From contig CAKAPY010000027.1 in assembly GCA_916719935.1 (NCBI GenBank), positions 1 to 10,809 on the forward strand: a stretch of DNA of 10,809 nt, written 5' to 3'. The number at the start of each line of letters is the position of its first letter. Within the stretch, counting starts at the first letter, position 1. The DNA is from an uncultured Actinomyces sp. Its GTDB lineage: Bacteria; Actinomycetota; Actinomycetes; Actinomycetales; Actinomycetaceae. The position numbers were made by a program, and so were the translations under genes. Under the pieces are notes generated by a model. That model saw nothing but the letters and a program-made list of their open reading frames with translations. It made no database searches and was not told where the DNA came from. Shown one piece after another: positions 1 to 6,533 of the stretch.

Positions 1-1
1 C

Positions 2-1357
2 TTAGAAATCCGTCTCATCCGTAGGTCGGATCGCAGGACGCATATCATCTTCAGGAGGTTGCCAACTGTAGATGTCAGCCTCTACCTGTTCACCTGAGCG
101 AATGTCCTTCACAGTATCAGCGCTTCCATCCGAACCGGGGAACCATACGAATGGGATTCCTCGTTTATCAGCGAACTTAATTTGCTTGCCAAATTTTGCG
201 GCGCTAGGTGCCACATCGGTAGGAATACCACGCCTACGCAAAATAGTTGCCAAGGCATTGCAGTGCCGACGCTCTGACTCGTCAGCAACGGCAATAACAA
301 CACAGGTCGGTACTTTCCGCGAAGCGGAAACCATATCCTGCGAAAGAATTCGCGAGACGAGCCGAGAAACGCCAATTGAGAGTCCTACTCCCGGGTAGGT
401 CCGCTTCCCATCCTTGGCAAGTGAGTCATAGCGTCCACCGGAGCAAATAGAGCCAAGATCTTCATGACCCACAATTTCGCTTTCGTAAACCGAACCGGTG
501 TAATAGTCGAGGCCACGAGCAATCTTGAGATCAGCGATGATGACTCCCGGCATTGCAGCATTTGCCTCGTCAACAAGAGCGCAAAGCTCGGTGAGCCCTT
601 GATCAAGAGTTTCACTGGAGACACCTAAAGCAGCAACTTCCTGCTGAAGACGTGAAGCATCCTCGGTACGAATCTTCGCCATGCGTAGAAGAACGTCAAT
701 CTGCTCGAGGCTCAACCCTGCCTCGGACAGTTCTTCTCTCACACCCTCTGGGCCGATCTTGTCGAGCTTATCCAATCCCCGAAGTGCCGATTCAACATCA
801 CTCACTCCAATGCCTTCACAAACTCCCTGAACAACCTTTCGGTTATTCACGAGAACATGAACAGGCGGGATCGGTAAAGACATCAAGGCCTCGGCCATGA
901 CAAGAGGAAGATCAACTTCGTAGTGGAAGGGCAACTCCCCCAACCCAACGACATCGATATCAGCCTGAGTAAACTCACGGAAACGCCCATCCTGCGGGCG
1001 TTCTCCGCGCCATACCTTCTGAATCTGGTAACGCTTAAAGGGGAAATCCAGCTCGTTTGCGTTCTCAATGACGTATCTCGCAAAGGGCACGGTTAAGTCA
1101 AAGTGAAGGCCCATCTGGCGTTCTTTAGAAGAGCGCTGTCCCTCATCTTTCAGCGCCTGTAGGCGATCCAGAACATAGATCTCTTTCGAGGTTTCGCCCT
1201 TGGATTGAAGCTGTTCAAGTGTTTCAACCGCTCGAGTTTCGATACCCGCAAATCCATGGAGCTCAAATACAGAACGGATGTGATCAAGAATCGCTTGTTC
1301 AACGATGCGGCCCTGCGGGAGCCACTCGGGAAATCCTGAAAGTGAAGTACGTGCCAT
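2..1357 (-). CDS. hisS: Histidyl-tRNA synthetase (HisRS)
   Basis: This class II aminoacyl-tRNA synthetase charges tRNA-His with histidine in the cytoplasm, using ATP. The gene is complete: 451 residues, ATG start and TAA stop just inside the window edge. Visible signatures are GLHFDLTVPFARY at 83-95, the motif 2 region FKRYQIQKVWRGERP (107-121) followed by GRFREFTQADID (124-135), the histidine-binding stretch ARGLDYYTGSVYE (280-292), SGGRYDSL (306-313) and the motif 3 region PGVGLSIGVSRL (322-333). An anticodon-binding domain follows from about 349. The DLTVPFARY form, in place of the LRPEGT form of E. coli HisRS, resembles eukaryotic and other non-classical HisRS. The length suits the family. 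The start is the natural one: residues 8-25 already form the expected N-terminal motif 1 region. The only Shine-Dalgarno-like bases are a weak AGGG very close to the ATG. It lies 65 bases downstream of the hydrolase gene and is probably co-transcribed with it. Confidence 0.97.
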   Translation of the reverse strand: MARTSLSGFPEWLPQGRIVEQAILDHIRSVFELHGFAGIETRAVETLEQLQSKGETSKEIYVLDRLQALKDEGQRSSKERQMGLHFDLTVPFARYVIENANELDFPFKRYQIQKVWRGERPQDGRFREFTQADIDVVGLGELPFHYEVDLPLVMAEALMSLPIPPVHVLVNNRKVVQGVCEGIGVSDVESALRGLDKLDKIGPEGVREELSEAGLSLEQIDVLLRMAKIRTEDASRLQQEVAALGVSSETLDQGLTELCALVDEANAAMPGVIIADLKIARGLDYYTGSVYESEIVGHEDLGSICSGGRYDSLAKDGKRTYPGVGLSIGVSRLVSRILSQDMVSASRKVPTCVVIAVADESERRHCNALATILRRRGIPTDVAPSAAKFGKQIKFADKRGIPFVWFPGSDGSADTVKDIRSGEQVEADIYSWQPPEDDMRPAIRPTDETDF

Positions 1358-1380
1358 AATCCCTATTCTTTCACGGAGGA

Positions 1381-1400
1381 GCTCAGGTGTCGGCCCGAGC
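1381..1400 (-). other. Small GC-rich hairpin in the hydrolase-hisS gap
   Basis: On the minus strand GCTCGGG and CCTGAGC can pair as a 7-bp stem (one G-U pair) around a 6-base loop. It lies in the 65-base gap between the hydrolase stop codon and the hisS ATG. No T-tract follows, so it is not a standard intrinsic terminator. A CTCCTCC stretch, complementary to a Shine-Dalgarno sequence, comes directly after it. It could be an mRNA-processing or translation-modulating element, or chance. Confidence 0.3.
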
Positions 1401-1422
1401 GGCGGGTACGACGAAAGAGAAA

Positions 1423-2166
1423 TTAACCGATGCTCTTCGCGCGACGTAGATAGGCATTATTCGCCAATTCATCACCCATCGTCGTCGCTACAGAGTGCCC
1501 GGGGAAAAGAATCGTCTGCGGATCAATCACATTTGCAAGGGTTCGCAAAGTATGTCGCATCTGGGTCTCGTCACCGCCAGGCATATCAGTTCGTCCCACC
1601 GAACCAGCAAAAATAACGTCGCCACTGAGCGCCCATGGAACAACAACCCCAGTGTCTAGAGCGCGCACGCCATTCCAATAGACAGTGAGTACCGAGGCTC
1701 CCAAGAATAGCGCCGAGCCTTCAGTATGCCCGGGAGCTGGGACCATGCGAAGAACAAGGCCAGGAACATACTCAAAGGAGTCGACCGGGCATTCTTTGAT
1801 CACCGAGGGTTTGCGCCATCCTTCACTCACTTCTTCCGGAAGCGGAAGCGAAACGTAGGATGCTGGATCATCAAGGCGGTATGCATCCGGTCCGGGGATC
1901 CAGACAGGTGCAGGCCCCTTAGGTGCCCAAGACGCAACCTCAGCACAGTCCCACACGTGGTCAGCATGACCATGCGTCGCTAAAACGGCACCAACGTATG
2001 CTCCGTCTTCCTCAAGTGCCCGACGAATTTCCTCACGCACACCAAAAGAAGGATCGACAACAAGCGCTCCCACTTGCCCATCTCCCTGAGACTGCGGCGT
2101 AATCACACAGCAATTCGCGCCATAGAAGGGAGTGGGGATGACGTGGATTCGAATGTTTTCGTTCAC
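1423..2166 (-). CDS. Metallo-beta-lactamase-fold hydrolase (glyoxalase II-like)
   Basis: This is a cytoplasmic metal-dependent hydrolase of the MBL fold, closest to hydroxyacylglutathione hydrolase / YcbL-type proteins. From a GTG start at 2166 it has 247 residues. Metal ligands are visible: the THGHADH motif (H65, H67, D69, H70), PGHTEGS with H147, the bridging aspartate of SGDVIFAGSVGRTD (D183), and FPGHS with H224. The substrate cannot be read from the sequence. Actinobacteria generally use mycothiol rather than glutathione, so a mycothiol- or other thiol-ester substrate is a guess. The GTG at 2166 is chosen because it overlaps the upstream DUF349 stop codon (GTGA), a translational-coupling arrangement, and because the conserved fold begins right after it. 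A TTG at 2196 would add 10 residues inside the DUF349 gene. About 35 residues separate PGHTEGS from SGD, somewhat more than in compact relatives. A homologue sits beside hisS in mycobacteria (Rv2581c), so the context is conserved. Confidence 0.9.
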   Translation of the reverse strand: MNENIRIHVIPTPFYGANCCVITPQSQGDGQVGALVVDPSFGVREEIRRALEEDGAYVGAVLATHGHADHVWDCAEVASWAPKGPAPVWIPGPDAYRLDDPASYVSLPLPEEVSEGWRKPSVIKECPVDSFEYVPGLVLRMVPAPGHTEGSALFLGASVLTVYWNGVRALDTGVVVPWALSGDVIFAGSVGRTDMPGGDETQMRHTLRTLANVIDPQTILFPGHSVATTMGDELANNAYLRRAKSIG

Positions 2167-3476
2167 GACAGCGACGAGGAAATCTGATCGAACCAAGCCT
2201 GCTTCGTTTCCAGTGCCTGCGTCAGCTCGCGAACCTTCGCCTCATCAGCCGAGGCCTTCGCTTCTTCAAGGTCAGCGCGCAACTGGTCGAGCTGGTCTTC
2301 AAGCTGACCAAGCATTCCCGTGGCACGAGCACGAGTCTCAGGATTCGTGCGGCGCCATTCAGCTTCTTCAGCCTTACGAAGCTCATCTTCAACTGCACGA
2401 AGCCGGGCTTCGATCTTACGGAAGTGCTCTGAAGGAACACGACCAATCTCAGCCCAACGATCTTGAATCGACCTCAAAGCAGACTTGGCTTCTTCGTGGT
2501 CAGTGATTGGCAGAAGCGCTTCAGCTTCCTTCAGGAGTTCTTCTTTCGCGCTCAGGTTCGCTTGGTACTCAGAATCAACGGCAAGATCGTTGCGGTGACG
2601 CGCATCGAAGAACGCCTGCTGTGCGGCGCGGAAACGTGCCCACAGTGCATCATCTTCACGACGAGAAGCACGCGGTGCGCGCTTCCACTGCTCCATCAAT
2701 TCACGGAAGGCATTGGAGGTTTCACCCCAATTGGTCGAGTCCTTCAAGGCTTCTGCACGAGCAATAATTTCTTCCTTGACGCGCTTTGCCTGTCCTTGTC
2801 GCTCATCGAGCTCAGAGAAATACTGCCGACGACGACGATCAAATTGCGTGCGGGTTGCAGAGAATCGCTTCCACAGTTCGTCTTCTGCGGCCTTATCCAA
2901 GCGCGGTCCGCGACGCTGGAGTTGCTTCCATTCTTCAAGGAGATCGCGCAGGACCTGACCCGATTGCTTCCAGTGAATCTTGCTGGACTCTTTAGCAAGG
3001 ATTGCCTCTGCGCGCTCAACAAGAGCAGTGCGCTCTTCCAGAGCGTGTTCCTTTGCGAGGCGGCGTTCTTCCTTCGCTTCTTCCTTACGAGCTTGCGCCC
3101 TTTCCTCTACAGCTTGGACGCGTGTGCGCAGCGCCGGAAGATCACCAATAGCATTGGGCTGTTCGACAGCTTCCTTGAGCGTGGCAAGAGTCTGGTCGAT
3201 CTCCTTCGGCCCAAGGCTCGACAAACGGTCTTCAAAGAGCTTAATCGTCGCTTCGAGGTCCGCGTAGCGACGCGTGTAAAGCGCGAAAGGATCCGATGGA
3301 AGGCCCTCAGGGAAGGATCCGATCATTCGCTCAGTATCACCGTCTTGAACCCACACATTTCCCTGGGAATCAATTCGACCAAAATCGATCGAAAGCTCGG
3401 TCGATCCGGACGGTTCGACAGTACGTGCAGCGGCGACTTCAGGCTCAACGGCCTGGGTTTCAGGCGAAGTAGTCAC
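2163..3476 (-). CDS. DUF349-repeat coiled-coil protein
   Basis: This is a highly charged, mostly alpha-helical cytoplasmic protein of unknown function with 437 residues. After a variable N-terminus (1-25), residues 27-70 form a small conserved-looking module (SIDFGRIDSQGNVWVQ onwards). A Glu/Arg/Lys-rich helix spans about 120-160. Three DUF349-type repeats follow: about 166-226 (LLEEWKQLQRRGP, then EDELWKRFSATR), 246-301 (FRELMEQWKRAPRAS, then DDALWARFRAAQ) and 326-376 (LRSIQDRWAEIGRVP). The C-terminus (about 385-431) is a predicted coiled coil. I chose the GTG at 3476 because AAGGA lies 5 bases upstream of it. The GTG at 3533 would add 19 residues and has no comparable ribosome binding site. 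The gene follows relA after 165 bases and overlaps the hydrolase gene. A DUF349 gene next to relA is also known from Streptomyces. Its biochemical role is not established to my knowledge. Confidence 0.9.
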   Translation of the reverse strand: MTTSPETQAVEPEVAAARTVEPSGSTELSIDFGRIDSQGNVWVQDGDTERMIGSFPEGLPSDPFALYTRRYADLEATIKLFEDRLSSLGPKEIDQTLATLKEAVEQPNAIGDLPALRTRVQAVEERAQARKEEAKEERRLAKEHALEERTALVERAEAILAKESSKIHWKQSGQVLRDLLEEWKQLQRRGPRLDKAAEDELWKRFSATRTQFDRRRRQYFSELDERQGQAKRVKEEIIARAEALKDSTNWGETSNAFRELMEQWKRAPRASRREDDALWARFRAAQQAFFDARHRNDLAVDSEYQANLSAKEELLKEAEALLPITDHEEAKSALRSIQDRWAEIGRVPSEHFRKIEARLRAVEDELRKAEEAEWRRTNPETRARATGMLGQLEDQLDQLRADLEEAKASADEAKVRELTQALETKQAWFDQISSSLS

Positions 3477-3487
3477 GATATTCCTTC
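3477..3487 (-). promoter_or_regulatory. Ribosome binding site deciding the DUF349 gene start
   Basis: On the minus strand AAGGA precedes the GTG start codon at 3476 with a 5-base spacer. This is the best Shine-Dalgarno match near the two candidate starts and supports the shorter protein over the GTG at 3533. Confidence 0.6.
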
Positions 3488-3572
3488 GAGGTTGGGACAG
3501 TTTCCCATCCGACGCGATGCATGGATTTTCCACACAGGCATACCTTCAGCGGTACATGCTCCATCCTAAAGG

Positions 3573-3634
3573 AAAAAACCGCCAATCTCATAAAAAATAG
3601 GGTGACGTCTCACGAGGTTGCCTCAAAATGAGAC
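3573..3634 (-). terminator. Possible terminator downstream of relA
   Basis: Eight bases after the relA stop codon, the minus strand carries GTCTCA (3634-3629) pairing with TGAGAC (3612-3607). Nested inside is GAGG-CAA-CCTC. Two runs of six T follow at 3597-3592 and 3578-3573. The first T-run starts about nine bases after the stem, further than in a textbook intrinsic terminator, so termination may be partial. If it works, it separates relA from the DUF349-hydrolase-hisS genes, which would then need a promoter within 3477-3600. I saw only a weak candidate there, a TAGGAT -10-like box at 3563-3568 with no good -35. Confidence 0.42.
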
Positions 3635-3641
3635 AGCGTTA

Positions 3642-5948
3642 CTAACTCGTAGAGGTCGAAACACGTACCGCTTCAAACACCCCATCCACACGCCTCAGCG
3701 CAGCAAGAACCGCATTCAAATGGCTCATTTCAGCCAAATGGAAGCTAAATCGCGCAGTTGCCACCTGGTCTCGCGTTGAAACTGTAGAAGCAGAGACGAT
3801 ATTGACTCGATATTCGGTCATAACTTTCGTCAGATCTGCAAGCAACCCGGGGCGGTCCAGAGCTTTCGTCTGAATTTGAACGAGATACTGTGCTTGAGAA
3901 TGCTCGTTGCTCCACGAAACCCTGACAAAACGCTCCGGATGCAAACCTTCCAGACGGACGGCATTGGGGCATGAGCGCTGGTGGACAGAAACTCCTTGAC
4001 CTCGGGTAATAAAACCGACAATGTCATCGCCGGGAACCGGCGTGCAGCACCGTGCAAGTTTCACCCACACGTCATTAGCATTCATCCCATCAACACTTAC
4101 GCCTTGTCCCTTCGCGCTGAGCTCAGGCGCCGAATGAGGATGTCCTCCCGGAGTGACTGCCTCGGAGAGGGTTTCTTCGGTGCCATCTCCCCCACCGAGA
4201 TTTTCAACAAGCTTCGAGACAATATTCTGCGCAGAGATATGCCCATCGCCAACAGCTGCATACAGACCCGAAATATCTGGATACCCCAGCGATGTCGCGA
4301 CTGAAAGAACAGAATCATGGTTCATCAGACGTTGCAAAGGCAAGTTTTGTTTGCGCATTGCGCGCGCAATACTTTCCTTGCCAGCCTCTACTGCTTCTTC
4401 TTTTCGTTCTCGAGAAAACCATGCTTTGATCTTTGAGCGAGCACGCGGCGAAGCAACAAAAGCAAGCCAGTCACGCGAAGGCCCAGCTTTATCTGACTTT
4501 GAAGTGACGACTTCAACGGTTTGCCCGGACTCAAGTCGAGTATTAAGCGGGACGAGGCGACCGTTAACCTTTGCGCCTACAGTCCGATTTCCAACCTCTG
4601 TGTGCACTGAGTATGCAAAGTCCACGGGTGTTGCCCCGCGAGGAAGTACAACCACTTCTCCCTTAGGTGTGAAGACATAGACTTCGTCGCCAGAAATCTC
4701 ATATCGAAGCGAATCAAGGAATTCTTCGGGATCCCCCGTTTCGCGTTCCATATCAACCAGTGCGCGCAACCAGTTCATCTGTTCATCAGCGCTCATCCGG
4801 TCAGATTCCAAAGAGTTGGCATTCGGATTCTGCTTGTATTTCCAGTGTGCCGCGACGCCATGTTCTGCGTGTTCGTGCATCTCATAGGTGCGAATCTGAA
4901 TCTCAACCGGTTTGCCACCCGGGCCAATCACCGTTGTGTGCAGCGACTGATAGAAGTTAAACTTCGGCATCGCAATGTAGTCTTTGAAGCGCCCCGGGAT
5001 TGGATTCCATCTTCCGTGGAGAGCCCCTAAAACTGCATAGCAGTCACGGACGGTTTCGACCAACACACGCACTGCGACAAGATCAAAGATCTCATCAAAT
5101 GCCTTATTACGGACGATCATCTTCTGATAAATCGAATAGTGGTTCTTAGGGCGCCCGGTGACAGTTCCCTGGGTACCCGAACGTCGCAAATCTTCTTCGA
5201 TCTGAGAAATCACTTCGCGTAGGTAAAGATCACGCTCAGGTGCTCGTTCCGCAACCAGATGGTCAATTTCTTCATAAATTTCGGGATAAAGGATTTTGAA
5301 AGAGCGCTCTTCCAGCTCCCATTTGATCATATTCATCCCGAGGCGGTGCGCTAGGGGTGCGTAGATTTCAAGAGTTTCCCGCGCCTTCTTCTTCGCAGAT
5401 TCGACTGGGACAAAACGCCAGGTACGGGCGTTGTGAAGACGATCAGCAAGCTTAATGAGAAGCACTCGAATATCGCGGCTCATCGCGATAATCATCTTGC
5501 GCAGAGTTTCGGACTGCGCACGTTCACCGTAACGGATCTTATCGAGTTTAGTGACCCCATCAACCAGCTGAGCAATAGCGGGGCCGAAATCAGCTGTGAG
5601 CTGCTCAAGACTGTAGTCAGTATCTTCAACCGTATCGTGAAGAAGAGCTGCAGCAAGCGTAGGTGAAGTCATGCCAACTTCAGCCAAGATTGTCGCTACT
5701 GCAACGGGATGAGTGATATACGGTTCGCCGCTCTTACGCATCTGACCGCGATGTGCTTTCTCAGCCGTCGCATAGGCACGCTCAATCAGAGAAACATCAG
5801 CTTTCGGATGGTTGGCACGAAGCGCGCGAACCAAAGGTTCAATCTCTGGCGTCGTCATCTTCGAACGAGCACCGAACCACACCAGGCCTGAACGCACGCG
5901 TGACCCGGCCGCAGGTGGCCGGGTCACGTTGTCATTTTGCTCACTCAT
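3642..5948 (-). CDS. relA: Bifunctional (p)ppGpp synthetase/hydrolase (long RSH, Rel)
   Basis: This cytoplasmic enzyme is the stringent-response regulator. It makes pppGpp/ppGpp from ATP and GTP/GDP and hydrolyses them. At 768 residues it has the normal length of a long RSH. Domain order: an actinobacterial-type N-terminal extension (1-35), an HD hydrolase domain with YITHP (77-81) and HDTVEDT (104-110), and a synthetase domain with TGRPKNHYSIYQKM (264-277), D289 in FDL, RFKD (320-323), FYQSLHTTV (332-340) and E349 in EIQIRT. A TGS domain follows (about 421-484), then a helical region, a Cys/His zinc-finger-like domain (C634, C635, H656, C660) and a C-terminal ACT domain (about 688-764). The intact HD box plus RFKD (the RXKD motif, versus EXDD in synthetase-only RelA) indicates a bifunctional enzyme. 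An in-frame stop lies six bases upstream of the ATG, so this is the earliest ATG. The gene follows apt by 42 bases and may have its own leaderless promoter. Confidence 0.97.
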   Translation of the reverse strand: MSEQNDNVTRPPAAGSRVRSGLVWFGARSKMTTPEIEPLVRALRANHPKADVSLIERAYATAEKAHRGQMRKSGEPYITHPVAVATILAEVGMTSPTLAAALLHDTVEDTDYSLEQLTADFGPAIAQLVDGVTKLDKIRYGERAQSETLRKMIIAMSRDIRVLLIKLADRLHNARTWRFVPVESAKKKARETLEIYAPLAHRLGMNMIKWELEERSFKILYPEIYEEIDHLVAERAPERDLYLREVISQIEEDLRRSGTQGTVTGRPKNHYSIYQKMIVRNKAFDEIFDLVAVRVLVETVRDCYAVLGALHGRWNPIPGRFKDYIAMPKFNFYQSLHTTVIGPGGKPVEIQIRTYEMHEHAEHGVAAHWKYKQNPNANSLESDRMSADEQMNWLRALVDMERETGDPEEFLDSLRYEISGDEVYVFTPKGEVVVLPRGATPVDFAYSVHTEVGNRTVGAKVNGRLVPLNTRLESGQTVEVVTSKSDKAGPSRDWLAFVASPRARSKIKAWFSRERKEEAVEAGKESIARAMRKQNLPLQRLMNHDSVLSVATSLGYPDISGLYAAVGDGHISAQNIVSKLVENLGGGDGTEETLSEAVTPGGHPHSAPELSAKGQGVSVDGMNANDVWVKLARCCTPVPGDDIVGFITRGQGVSVHQRSCPNAVRLEGLHPERFVRVSWSNEHSQAQYLVQIQTKALDRPGLLADLTKVMTEYRVNIVSASTVSTRDQVATARFSFHLAEMSHLNAVLAALRRVDGVFEAVRVSTSTS

Positions 5949-5960
5949 TCCTCAATGATA
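5948..5960 (-). promoter_or_regulatory. Candidate -10 box for leaderless relA transcription
   Basis: TATCAT (5960-5955 on the minus strand, one mismatch to TATAAT and fitting TANNNT) ends six bases before the A of the relA ATG. That A is exactly the expected +1 of transcription. GAGGA touches the ATG directly and is too close to work as a Shine-Dalgarno site. Leaderless mRNAs are common in actinobacteria, so initiation at the A of the ATG is a coherent reading. No strong -35 hexamer is seen (TTTCAA at 16 bases is poor), as is often the case for such promoters. Confidence 0.45.
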
Positions 5961-5990
5961 CAAGCGATCATCTGGATTGAAAGCCTCGAC

Positions 5991-6533
5991 TTAGAAAACG
6001 ACAGCAGTTTCAACCTTAACGTGAGGTTCAAGCTTGGAACGTCCGCCAAGAGCTTCAAGTTCCAAAAGAATTGCGACGGCCTCTACCTTCGCACCACACT
6101 GCTCGAGAAGCCTGACAGAAGCAGCTGCCGTTCCACCCGTAGCCAAGACGTCGTCAACGACTAAAACACGCGCACCTTCTTCAACGAGGCCCGGATTAAG
6201 CTCCATTCGTGCGCTTCCGTATTCGAGGTCGTAGTCGATACCGATCACTGGGCCGGGAAGCTTCCCTCCCTTACGCACAGTGATCATTCCAATGCCGAGC
6301 GCAGTCGCCAAAGGTGCTGCAAGGATAAAACCGCGAGATTCCAGTCCTGCAACCGCGTCGATGCGCCCGCGGTAGTGGTCAGCCAGCAAGCGAATCAATT
6401 CCGCGAAAGCGTTGCCATCCGCCAAAAGAGGGGTGATATCGCGGAAAAGCACGCCTTCCTCAGGAAAGTCTTGTACTTCGCGGAGATGGGTGCGGACAAG
6501 TTCACTAACTTCTGCTCCGAGCTCTGCGCTCAT
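5991..6533 (-). CDS. apt: Adenine phosphoribosyltransferase
   Basis: This cytoplasmic purine-salvage enzyme converts adenine and PRPP to AMP and pyrophosphate. The 180 residues match the usual Apt length. Visible motifs are FPEEGVLFRDITPLL (23-37), typical of Apt N-termini, the LESRGF loop (64-69), the flexible catalytic loop region starting RKGGKLPG (87-94), and the PRPP-binding signature VLVVDDVLATGGT (123-135). The ATG overlaps the secF stop codon by one base (TGATG), and an AGGAAGAAGG purine tract lies in the end of secF as ribosome binding site. This makes it the last gene of the yajC-secD-secF-apt unit. Apt next to relA is a conserved actinobacterial arrangement; both act on purine nucleotide pools, but a functional link is inference. 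Confidence 0.97.
   Translation of the reverse strand: MSAELGAEVSELVRTHLREVQDFPEEGVLFRDITPLLADGNAFAELIRLLADHYRGRIDAVAGLESRGFILAAPLATALGIGMITVRKGGKLPGPVIGIDYDLEYGSARMELNPGLVEEGARVLVVDDVLATGGTAAASVRLLEQCGAKVEAVAILLELEALGGRSKLEPHVKVETAVVF

Noticed and set aside
1375..1449. Plus-strand GGAGGAG followed by GTG and a 20-codon frame ending in TAG
   Set aside because: The ribosome-binding-like tract is good, but the frame is very short, antisense to the hydrolase-hisS junction, and without any similarity or context that would make it a gene.
2463..3569. A 368-codon open frame on the plus strand, antisense to the DUF349 gene
   Set aside because: It begins at a TTG with no ribosome binding site, its product shows no recognisable domain, and it lies wholly opposite a gene with clear DUF349 repeats. 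Highly charged helical genes with biased codons often leave the complementary frame open.
5856..5858. Internal ATG (codon 31) as the relA start
   Set aside because: No Shine-Dalgarno sequence precedes it, and the residues before it (SRVRSGLVWFG) resemble the N-terminal extension of other actinobacterial Rel proteins, so the first ATG is kept.
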